From Eleusine coracana subsp. coracana (lineage: Eukaryota; Streptophyta; Magnoliopsida; Poales; Poaceae), in NCBI GenBank assembly GCA_032690845.1, contig CM064424.1, forward strand, positions 33,739,969-33,803,968: DNA of 64,000 nt. The letters run 5' to 3'. Positions within the stretch are counted from its first letter, which is position 1. Every line of letters starts with the position of its first letter. The translations under genes were made by a program, and so were the position numbers. Under the pieces are notes generated by a model. It did not search any database. It worked only from the letters and a program-made list of their open reading frames with translations, and was not told where the DNA came from. This document shows, piece by piece, positions 12,204 to 20,809 of this stretch.

Positions 12204-13036
12204 TGTGACACCCAGGTGTATCACTTCTGTTTAACAAGCATGTTAAGCACAAATCATGAATTGCATAGCATGAAATGATAGAGGCCACCCATTGAATTAA
12301 TTCTAGCCAAATAAAACCCTGCAACCAAGTTATTGAAACAACCCAAAATGTTTCAATCCAACTTATCCCAAATAATTTCATAAACAACTTGGTAACAGTA
12401 AATTAGAACATTATGAATTTATTGAGCCATTTATCTGAATTGTAAAAGCCACAATTAATTAATTAATGCTTAAGCATCAATTTAAGGCAATTATTGCTTT
12501 CTAAAAATATTATTATGAAAAACACAAATAAACTTCACCAGAGTGTTCTCCACTATTTAAATAGCCAGCACACCAATTTTTACCATTTTTGAAATTTTAG
12601 CTATTTTAAACTGAATTAAACTGAGCCAGGGACCTAGTTGTGAAGATCTGAAACTTTGGGGGGCGTAGAGGGAGATCTCCTTCTTCTTCCTCCTCACTGG
12701 CGCAGAGCCCCCTGCCGACGCCTGCCTCTCTGCCGCACGCCAGCACGCCTGCCTCCCCCCCTCGGGACTCCATGTTGCTATAGGGCGTCAACGTTCGCCC
12801 CGTCCCCTCTGCTCTCCCCCCCCCCCCCCCCCCCCCCCCCCGTTTCCCAAGCTACAGAGGCCACCCCGTCTTCAATTTCAGCCGCTCTGCTCGCCGACAT
12901 GGCTGCTGCCTGCTCGCTCGCCCAACCTGTGCACCCTGCCGCTCCCGTCACCTCTTCTACATAATTCGATGCGCTGACCTAGCGCGACCCGAGCCACCCC
13001 ACCCTGGATCCCTCTCAGCCGTTAAGACATCCTCCC
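12204..13036 (+). repeat. Element B: 3' LTR, first part
   Basis: This matches the first 830 bp or so of the 5' LTR at 1975. It is interrupted at 13036 by element C; the last five bases CTCCC (13032-13036) are the left target duplication. A run of 26 C (12816-12841) replaces a mixed pyrimidine tract found in the 5' LTR, so it arose after insertion or is an assembly effect. The open frames here (for example 12656-12964) are the pyrimidine-rich LTR part and not genes. Confidence 0.87.
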
Positions 13037-13958
13037 TGATGTGGACAAGGGTTCCCGATCTTCCGAAAGGTTCTGGATACGTTGATTTGGTCCGAGGCGA
13101 CACACAAATCGATCCGGCTTCAGAACAGCACGTTCTAAACCCCGCAATCGCAGCACGACATCTCCTCTGGTTATCAACCGTCCTAAAATGATTGACCTCG
13201 CCGAGAAGGCTAATCCTTGCCTGCGAATCAAGAACACAAGCAAGAACAAAGAAGAAGGCAACACAATTGCAGATGTATTATGAATCTCACAAAGTTGGGG
13301 TCTCACAAACCATGATGACGGCGAAACTGTTATGAATAGAATAATCTAAGAAAAACCCAAACCCTAATGGTGCGGTGGCAGCCGTATATGAAGACCCTAA
13401 GGTCGTGCAAGACCCTCTGGACGCACCCCTAATTGGGCTCAACTAGATACAAAGCCCAAAGGCCAAAAACAGGCGACACAGCACCAAAACAGATTCTGGA
13501 CCCTCTCTTGTTTTGACGATTCCCGATGACTCCGGATGAATTTTGATATAAGACCGGCCGCATTGGAAAGGTCTTCTTCTTATCTTTCCGTGCATATGTA
13601 GAACGTCCAAATCCGAGTCCGTATGCGTTCTGGGCATCTGTTTTAGTGCAGATTGATCCTGAGCCCCGAAACAGACTCGAAGTTGATTTTGGTTGGGCCT
13701 CCACCTTGGCTTCCACGTCCTTGCTGGTCCTCCATGTCTCTAAGTCTTTCTACCATCATCTCCTGGTCCTCTCCATGGTTCCTAATTACAATATAATCAT
13801 TAGGTAGCGAACCATTCTCAAAAGTGACATATAATGAAGAACGTAGGAACGAGCTCACCTCTAAATTTAGTCGTCGTGCACGAGCTCTAGTCATTGGACC
13901 TTGCAAGTCCAGAATTGGAGGAGTATTGCATGTATCCTTTGGAGTGATGTACTCATCA
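13037..13958 (-). repeat. Element C: 3' LTR (922 bp)
   Basis: This is a direct repeat of 19888-20809 of identical length. On the minus strand it starts at 13958 with TGATGAGTACATC. The polyprotein frame crosses this boundary and ends at 13643, so the first 300 bp or so of the LTR are also coding. The rest is non-coding. Confidence 0.9.
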
Positions 13959-14260
13959 TCCTCCCCCTCTTGAAGTGGAGTCGTCCTCGACTCAAGCTCA
14001 TTCTCTTCTCCCAAGTATGGTTTCAAATCTGAAATGTTAAAAGTAGGACTAACCCCGAACTCGGGAGGCAACTGAAGTTTGTATGCATTATCATTAATCT
14101 TCGTAATTATTTTGAAAGGACCATCAGCTCTAGGCATTAATTTAGACTTTCTTAAATCTGGAAATCTATCTTTTCTCAAGTGTAACCATACTAAATCTCC
14201 TACATCAAGTTTTACTTCTTTTCTACCTTTACTACCAGTAATTTTATACTTGTCATTCAT
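13643..14260 (-). pseudogene. Element C: integrase C-terminus with LTR-encoded tail
   Basis: This is a 205-codon frame. It starts after the catalytic core with a basic helix (NDKYKITGSKGRKEVKLDVG), then the GPY-type module (DLVWLHLRKDRFPDLRKSKL, DGPFKIITKINDNAYKLQLP), then NISDLKPYLGEENELESRT and an acidic linker. From 13958 downward the protein is encoded in the LTR: DEYITPKDTCNTPP, then the Arg-rich GPMTRARARRLNLE. No canonical chromodomain is visible. A C-terminal non-canonical targeting motif reaching into the LTR is what I know from CRM elements, so this tail may be the CR motif. A stop separates it from the core at 14261. The 20494-20757 frame in the other LTR copies the same tail. Confidence 0.8.
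13959..13970 (-). other. Element C: polypurine tract
   Basis: On the minus strand AGAGGGGGAGGA lies immediately before the 3' LTR. It fixes the element's direction and the LTR boundary. It is also part of the coding frame (Glu/Gly codons). Confidence 0.8.
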
Positions 14261-14833
14261 CTATTCAATGCTAAGTCTAGTGGCCTCATGCATTTTCAAA
14301 ATAAATTTAGCACGTTCCTTAGCATCAACATGAACTCTCTCATGAATAAGTAGAGGAAGTATATCAAGTGGAGTACGGGGATCAAAACCATACACTACCT
14401 TGAAAGGACTTACCTTGGTAGTAGAATGTGTTGCCCGATTATATGCAAACTCAACATGAGGCAAACATTCTTCCTATTGCTTCAAATTGTTCTTCAAAAT
14501 AGCTCGCAACATAGTACCCAAAGTGCGGTTCACCACCTCAAGTTGTCCATCAGTTTGTGGGTGATAAGTTGTAGAAAACAACAACTTTGTACCCAACTTA
14601 TTCCAAAGCGTGCGCCAAAAGTGACTCAGGAATTTTGCATCACGATCTAAAACAATAGTAGAAGGCATACCATGCAAACGTACAATGTCTTTGAAAAAGA
14701 GATCAACAATATAACTAGCATCATCAGTCTTATGACATGGTATAAAGTGTGCCATCTTAGAAAATCTATCTACAACAACAAAAATACTATCACTCCCCCT
14801 CTTAGTCCTAGGCAGTCCTAAAACAAAGTCCAT
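14261..14833 (-). pseudogene. Element C: integrase catalytic core (two stops)
   Basis: The minus-strand frame 14474-14833 gives MDFVLGLPRTKRGSDSIFVV (first catalytic Asp), then TIVLDRDAKFLSHFW (second Asp) and HPQTDGQLEVVNRTL (Glu), so all three DDE residues are present. After a stop at about 14474, where Trp is likely (KQ*EECLP), the same frame continues to 14261 with the conserved HVEFAYNRATHSTTKVSPF. The core would join viral DNA to the target if intact. The stops and those in neighbouring domains make it non-functional. Confidence 0.85.
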
Positions 14834-14845
14834 AGAAATATCCGC

Positions 14846-15700
14846 CTAAGGAATAGAAGGAACAGGAAGTGGCATGTATAAACCATGTGGATTCAAGCGA
14901 GACTTAGCTTTTTGACATGTAGTGCAGCGAGCAACAAAGAGCTCAACATCTTTCCTCATCCTTGGCCAAAAGAAGTGTGTGGCCAAAATATCCTCCATCT
15001 TCTTGGCACCAAAATGACCCATCAATCCACCTCCATGCGTCTCCTGTAACAACAAAAGACGAACGGGACTAACTAGAATGCATAGGCGGTTAGCTCTAAA
15101 CAAGAATCCATCATTCAACACAAATTTATTCCATGCATGACCTTCTTTACAATGCAGTAATACATCCTTAAAATCAACATCAGCAGCATATTGTTCTTTA
15201 ATTGCCTCAAGTCCAAAAATTCTACAATCAAGTTGAGACAATAAAGTATAGCGCCTAGATAAAGCATCAGCGATCACATTATCCTTCCCTTTCTTATGTT
15301 TAATAATGTAAGGAAAAGACTCAATAAACTCAATCCATTTAGCATGTCTATGGTTCAAATTACATTGAGAACGAATATACTTAAGTGATTCATGATCAGA
15401 ATGAATAACAAATTCTTTGGGCAACAAATAATGACGCCACGTCTCTAAACAACGTACAAGTGCATACAATTCCTTATCATACGTGGAGTAATTCAAAACA
15501 GGCCCAGTAATTTTCTCACTAAAGTATGCAACAGCTTTACTATCTTGCATCAAAACACCACCAATGCCTTTACCACTAGCATCACATTCAAGCTCAAAAA
15601 TCTTATCAAAATTAGGTAATTGCAGCAATGGTGCATGTGTAAGTTTATCCTTCAAAGCATCAAAAGACTCATGATGTACCTTACCCCCAATGGAAATCAA
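14846..15700 (-). pseudogene. Element C: RNase H and integrase zinc module
   Basis: The 284-codon frame holds FELECDASGKGIGGVLMQDS (RNase H start with Asp), TYDKELYALVRCLETWRHYL (Glu helix), VIHSDHESLKYI (Asp) and DNVIADALSRR (Asp), so the four RNase H acidic residues are visible. It continues into the integrase N-terminal module with ETHGGGLMGHFGAKK and CTTCQKAKSRL. A stop at 14844-14846 separates it from the core. It overlaps the RT frame 15681-15977 by 20 bases in another phase, marking a frameshift. Confidence 0.85.
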
Positions 15701-16363
15701 TGCCCTTCTTTGTCAACTCATGCAAAGGTGCAGCAATGGTGCTGAAATCTTTGACAAAGCGGCGGTAGAAACCTGCAAGACCAAGAAAACTCCTCACCTG
15801 TGTGATAGTTTTTGGTACAAGCCAGCTCTTTATGGCTTCAATCTTCGCCTCATCCACCTCAATTCCCTGTGGAGTCACAACATAGCCAAGAAAAGAGACT
15901 CGATCCGTGCAAAAGATGCACTTCTCAAGGTTACCAAATAAACGTGCATCTCGTAAAGCATCAAAAACAGCACGCAAATAAAATTCATATGTTCATCTAT
16001 GGATTTGCTATAAATCAAGATATCATCAAAGTAAACTACCACAAATTTACCAATGAAAGCTCTTAAAACCTCATTCATCAAGCGCATGAAAGTACTAGGT
16101 GCATTAGTTAAACCAAAAGGCATTACTAACCACTCATATAATCTAAATTTGGTTTTGAAAGCTGTTTTCCATTCGTCTCCAAGTTTCATTCTAATTTGAT
16201 GGTAGCCACTACGCAAATCAATTTTAGTGAAAATTATAGCACCACATAACTCATCAAGCATGTCGTCTAGCCTAGGAATAGGATGACGATACCTAATAGT
16301 AATATTATTAATGGCTCTACAATCTACACACATACACCAAGTACCATCTTTCTTAGGAACCAA
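15681..16363 (-). pseudogene. Element C: reverse transcriptase (frameshifted)
   Basis: Two overlapping frames (15875-16363 and 15681-15977) make one RT. The first has VPKKDGTWCMCVDCRAINN, TKIDLRSGYHQIRM, the primer-grip region FGLTNAPSTFMRLMNEVL and the catalytic box VVYFDDILIYSKS with the Asp pair. The second continues with EKCIFCTDRVSFLGYVV and SFLGLAGFYRRFVKDFS. The frameshift lies near 15950-15980, just after the catalytic box. Upstream of 16363 about 70 bases with stops separate RT from the protease frame. Confidence 0.86.
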
Positions 16364-16432
16364 AAGTACAGGAACAACACAAGGACTAAGTGATTGACAA
16401 ACATACCCACAATCTAAAAGGTCTTGAACTTG

Positions 16433-17764
16433 TCATTGTTTCTCCTTAGTCTCCTCAGGGTTGGTCCTATAAGCAGCACGGTTTGGCAAAGTAGCACCCG
16501 GAATCAAATCAATTTGATGCTCAATCCCTCTCAAAGGTGGCAATCCCGAGGGTATCTCAGCTAGAAAAACATCCTCATACTCCTGTAAAAGGTTAGTGAC
16601 AGCAGGAGACACAGCACTAGAAGCAACATCATAAAGCGAAAACAAAGCTTCTTTGCATATCAAAGCATAGCAAATATCATCATTATCAGAAATTTTAGCA
16701 AGCTCAGATTTTGTTGCAAGACATAAACGACCTTGTAATTTAATTCCAGCACCCTTAGAACTTGAAGAATCATTAACATTACTAGGTGTAGAATTAGAAT
16801 TAACAGGTTGTTGAATTTCAGGACCGTTATTTTTCAAACTAGCAGCTCTTTCTAAATCAGCTTGTACAATTTCAGCAGGGGTCATTGGTAACAAAGTAAT
16901 ATTAGTTCCTTTATGCATAAAAGTGTACTTATTACTTCTACCATGGTGTACAGCATCATTATCAAATTCCCAAGGTCTACCCAATAAAAGTGAACATGCT
17001 TGCATGGGTACAACATCACAATCAACAGAATCCACATAAGAACTAATGGAAAAAGGAACTCTGCAAGTTTGTATTACCTTAGCTTTGCCAGAGTCGTTTA
17101 ACCACTGAATGTAGTACAGATATGGATGTGGACGTGTGGTCAAAGCAAGCTTGTTGACCACATCAGAACTCACCAAGTTATTACAGCTCCCTCCATCAAT
17201 GATGACACGTGCTCGACGGTTCTTGATGATGAAGAAAATCTGGAATAAGTTGTGGTGCTGCATTGTCTCGGGCTGATGAACTTGTGTGCTAAGAACATGT
17301 TGAACAATAATGTTCATGTATCCCATGGTGTCTCCGCCTCCAAGGACGAGATCACTGCTGGTGGCAGCGACATCCTCCTCATCCTCCACATCGGAGGTGC
17401 TCATGTAACCGCCATCGTCTGTCGCCACATAGGCCCGCCTACTTGGACAATCTTTCTGCACATGACCAAGTCCATGGTAGTGGTGGCACTGAATCCCTAT
17501 AGTGCGCCCTGTCGAAGCAACAGAGGAGGCACTACTAGCTGGTACCTGCACAGAAAGTTTACCTGAGCGCGTAGAAGGTGCAGGGGCTGATGTTGGGGCT
17601 GCAGAAACAACACTGGTTCCCTTGGTAGCTGCTGGTGGGGGCGGCCGGAAAGATGGCCTGGGCAGCCCCGAAGTCTCCGTCGAACGTGGGGGGTAGGAGT
17701 TCCTTGAATTGCTGTACTCCTCAAAAGCCTGGAAAATTCCCTGTGATACTTTCTCTGCAAGCAT
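16433..17764 (-). pseudogene. Element C: gag C-terminus (zinc knuckle) and protease
   Basis: This is a 443-codon frame. A Pro/Ser/Thr-rich linker is followed near residue 93 by a zinc knuckle read CHHYHGLGHVQKDC, whose second Cys is Tyr, then YVATDDGGYMSTSDVEDEED. The protease segment reads VIIDGGSCNNLVSSDVV. Asp-Gly-Gly instead of Asp-Thr-Gly is, as far as I recall, a common variant in this group and not a lesion. Conserved MQACSLLLGRPWEFDNDAVH follows, shared almost word for word with element H. The frame ends in the linker before RT (EIPSGLPPLRGIEHQIDLIP). The same region of H keeps CHRC and DTG. Confidence 0.85.
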
Positions 17765-17807
17765 AGCATACTGGAAACACTGGGTGAGGGTATAATATTC
17801 TTTATAA

Positions 17808-18704
17808 TCAAGAAATATCCTGAATTTCTTTTCTTAAACTAGAATAAAAGCGACAAATCTGATCCTCTACTTTTTCAACTACAGCACAACGAATCAAACC
17901 CTTCTGAAGCTCACTAAAGTACTCCTGAACAGTTTTATCTCCTTGTTCTAAACGCTGTAGTTTATTATGAATCTCTCTATAAAAAGAAGGGGGAACAAAA
18001 CGATCACGCATTGCTACCTTAAGTTCTTCGCAAGTAGTAGGCAAATCAGTTTCAGCAGCTTGACCACTCTACCAAACAATAGCAAAGTCCTTAAACTCAC
18101 TAGTAGCTTGTCTAACTCTATGTTGTTCAAGAACAAGGTGGGTATTAAATTTTTGTTCTACAGTCATCTCCCAATCAAGATAAACATCACCATCATACTG
18201 ACCCAAAAACGGAGGAATTGAAAACTTAATTTTAGCATACGGTTCATCTGGAGCATAGTTACCGTGTGGACGATGATTGTAGTTATGGAAACCACCCATA
18301 CCTTAAGTATTATGCTGCAAACAACATCGTAATCATGCGGTTCTTGTAGCTGACCTATCCACGGTGCCATCAGCCTTATACACCGTGTCTTCATCATGGA
18401 CGTCTTCAACGTCGTTGTTGTTATTATTGGTGTTTGTATTGTTGGTTTTAGGAGCGGTCTCCAAAGCGACAACCTGATCGGTTAACTTAGAGACCCGCTT
18501 CTCTAACCGCTCGATGCTTTCTCCAATGTGAAGCTTGCTGACCGCATCAGTAACGGCTCTGGTGATCGTCTCTGCCAAATCACTCTGAGCAGCCTGCAAA
18601 GCCTTCTGGAGCTGCTCTTGGCTCACGCACTCAGCAAATTGTGAGGGTGAAGCCATCTCTCCGTCATCACTTCCTGCCATCACAAACACCAAAACAGGAA
18701 ACAA
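17808..18704 (-). pseudogene. Element C: gag N-terminal half
   Basis: Three minus-strand pieces: 18333-18704 (start, with MAGSDDGEMASPSQFAE and a coiled-coil-like helix SIERLEKRVSKLTDQVVALE, then Asn repeats), 18069-18299 (IKFSIPPFLGQYDGDVYLDW, the start of the retrotransposon gag domain) and 17808-18044 (FVPPSFYREIHNKLQRLEQG, the conserved gag helices). Stops lie between pieces; the one at 18069-18071 follows a Trp and probably replaces another Trp. The likely start is the second Met, at 18680, because the eight residues before it are not matched in element H. Gag would form the cytoplasmic particle. Confidence 0.8.
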
Positions 18705-19887
18705 ACAGTGAAGGTTATCCCTACAAAACAGCTAAGCAGTGGTGCCTCTCAACACAACAAAAGGAGACTCCTTACAAAGTTCTAAAAAGCAAAGCAAAGG
18801 ATACCAGAGGGATGTGTTCCACGATTGCAAGGGTCACAAAATAACCTGTGTGCTATCTAGAAGAAATATGTAGAGCTAGGAAGGCCAAATATATATATGT
18901 GAGTGGTACACAAATCAAAAACAGATAGTAAAGCTGAATAAGTGCCCAAGTAACTTGTCCCTAGTTGCTGGTCTAAGTATGTCCTAGAACAGTAGTGATA
19001 GCAAAGTAGAAACAAGGAGACAAAGGCACAACAGGCGATAACAGGGGGTTAAGTGTAAAACAGCCAAATCCAAAAATTTCAGGGGGCTAGATATAGCACT
19101 AGTAGAAATTCCAAATTTCTTTTTATTTTATTTTATTTTTTTGATATTTTTCTCCAACTCACTAACAATGGAGGAGAATCCACAAAAAATTTCAGCTCAA
19201 ACAGAGGTAGAATGTGGCCTACAAAAAATCTTGAAGTTGCAGAAAATGTCAGGTTTAAACTTAAATCAATTTTTTCTTTATCTTCCCGATTTGTTTTGAA
19301 TTTTTTGACAAGGGCACACAGGGAATAGCCCAGTGTGGGTATACTCAATTTTGAGTCAAGAATCTCCTGTAAAAATTTTAGCCAAAACGGACAACCGAGC
19401 GAAAAGTTATGCCCGTTTTACCGAGGGGGGGTCGGAGTCGGTTTTCCAGAAACCCGAGTCGGGTTAGGGGTCGAGTTTGCAATCGGGTAAGATTTTTTTT
19501 GGCGGCGTGGATGCAGCAGAAAGTGGAATTTGTGAGGATTGGTCTGAGGTGTTTGAGGGTGGGATTAGGGTGGGGTGTATCGATCAATCAACTCTAGCAC
19601 ACAAAGCCGATAGAACAGAGGATGGTGAAGGGGATGGCGGCTAGGGTTGCAAGGGAAACACTAGTGATTACAAAAACACAAACTAAACCAGCGACTAAAA
19701 AAAAACTAGGGCACAAACTCAACACTACGTACTCTGAAATTGAAATATGCAAAGGCTAAACACGTGGTTATGGGCGGAGGAGAAATGTTTTTTTTTGGCT
19801 TTTCTGTGGATGATAGGATCAACACAAAACGAAATTAACTAAGGGTAGTGTAAACCTGACAGTGCACCTGAAGCTCTGATTATCACT
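18705..19887 (-). other. Element C: untranslated leader and primer-binding site
   Basis: This is 1.2 kb between the 5' LTR and gag. On the minus strand the primer-binding site TGATAATCAGAGC (plus coordinates 19873-19885) lies just after the LTR end, a slightly mutated Met-tRNA-type site. A block at about 19299-19416 is strongly similar to 61557-61682 in element H, although the surrounding leader is not. Open frames here are not conserved. Confidence 0.75.
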
Positions 19888-20809
19888 TGATGTGGACAAG
19901 GGTTCCCGATCTTCCAAAAGGTTCTGGATACGTTGATTTGGTCGGAGGCGACACACAAATCGATCCGGCTTCAGAACAACATGTTCTAAACCCCAAAATC
20001 GTAGCACGACGTCTCCTCTGGTTACCAACCGTACTAAAACAATTGACCTCACCGAGAAGGCTAATCCCTGCCTATGAATCAAGAACACAAGTAAGAACAA
20101 AGAAGAAGGCAACACAATTGCAGATGTATTATGAATCTCACGAAGTTGGGGTCTCACAAACCGTGATGACGGCGAAACTGTTAGGAACAGAATAATCTAA
20201 GCAAAACCCAAACCCTAATGGTGTGATGGAGGCTGTATATGAAGACCCTAGGGTCGTGCAAGACCCTCTGGACGCACCCCTAATTGGGCTCAACTAGATA
20301 CAAAGCCCAAAGGCCAAAAACAGGCGACGCAGCACCAAAACAGATTCTGGACCCTCTCTTGTTTTGACGATTCCCAATGACTCCGGATGAATTTTGATAT
20401 GATATTGGCAGCATTAGAAAGTTCTTCTTCTTATCTTTCCATGCATATGTAGAACGTCCAAATCCGAGTCCGTATGCGTCCTGGGCATCCGTTTTAGTGC
20501 AGACTGGTCCTAAGCCCCAAAACGGACTCGAAGTCGATTTTGGTTGGGCCTCCACCTTGGCTTCCACGTCCTTGCTGGTCCTCCACGTCTCCAAGTCCTT
20601 CTCCCATCATCTCCTGGTCCTCTCCATGGTTCCTAATTACAATATAATCATTAGGTAGCAAACCATTCTCAAAAGTGACATATAATGAAGAACATAGAAA
20701 CGAGCTCACCTCTAAATTTAGTCGTCGTGCACGAGCTCTAGCCATTGGACCTTGCAAGTCCAGAATTGGAGGAGTGTTGCATGTATCCTTAGGACTGATG
20801 TCCTCATCA
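19888..20809 (-). repeat. Element C: 5' LTR (922 bp)
   Basis: Direct repeat of 13037-13958. On the minus strand it begins TGATGAGGACATC at 20809 and ends CCACATCA at 19888. It is followed leftward by the primer-binding site and flanked on the right by the target duplication CTCCC (20810-20814). Confidence 0.9.

Larger units (their letters stand above)
13037..20809 (-). mobile_element. Element C: CRM-like Ty3/gypsy retrotransposon
   Basis: The element is 7773 bp with two 922-bp LTRs and a perfect 5-bp target duplication CTCCC (13032-13036 and 20810-20814). On the minus strand the LTR begins TGATGAGGACATC or TGATGAGTACATC and ends CCACATCA. Gene order is gag, PR, RT, RNase H, integrase, with a C-terminal tail that is encoded inside the 3' LTR. 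LTR length, total length, the TGATGA start and the LTR-encoded tail all resemble plant centromeric retrotransposons (CRM clade). The lineage call is from recalled family features and was not tested by a tree. The LTRs differ at several percent of sites by eye, and the coding region has stops and frameshifts. Confidence 0.88.

Noticed and set aside
17252..17566. 104-codon plus frame in element C
   Set aside because: Shadow of the minus-strand gag-protease frame.
16433..17764. DGG in the protease of C as an inactivating lesion
   Set aside because: Asp-Gly-Gly-Ser-Cys is, to my knowledge, a common variant in this group of plant gypsy elements, and the catalytic Asp is kept.
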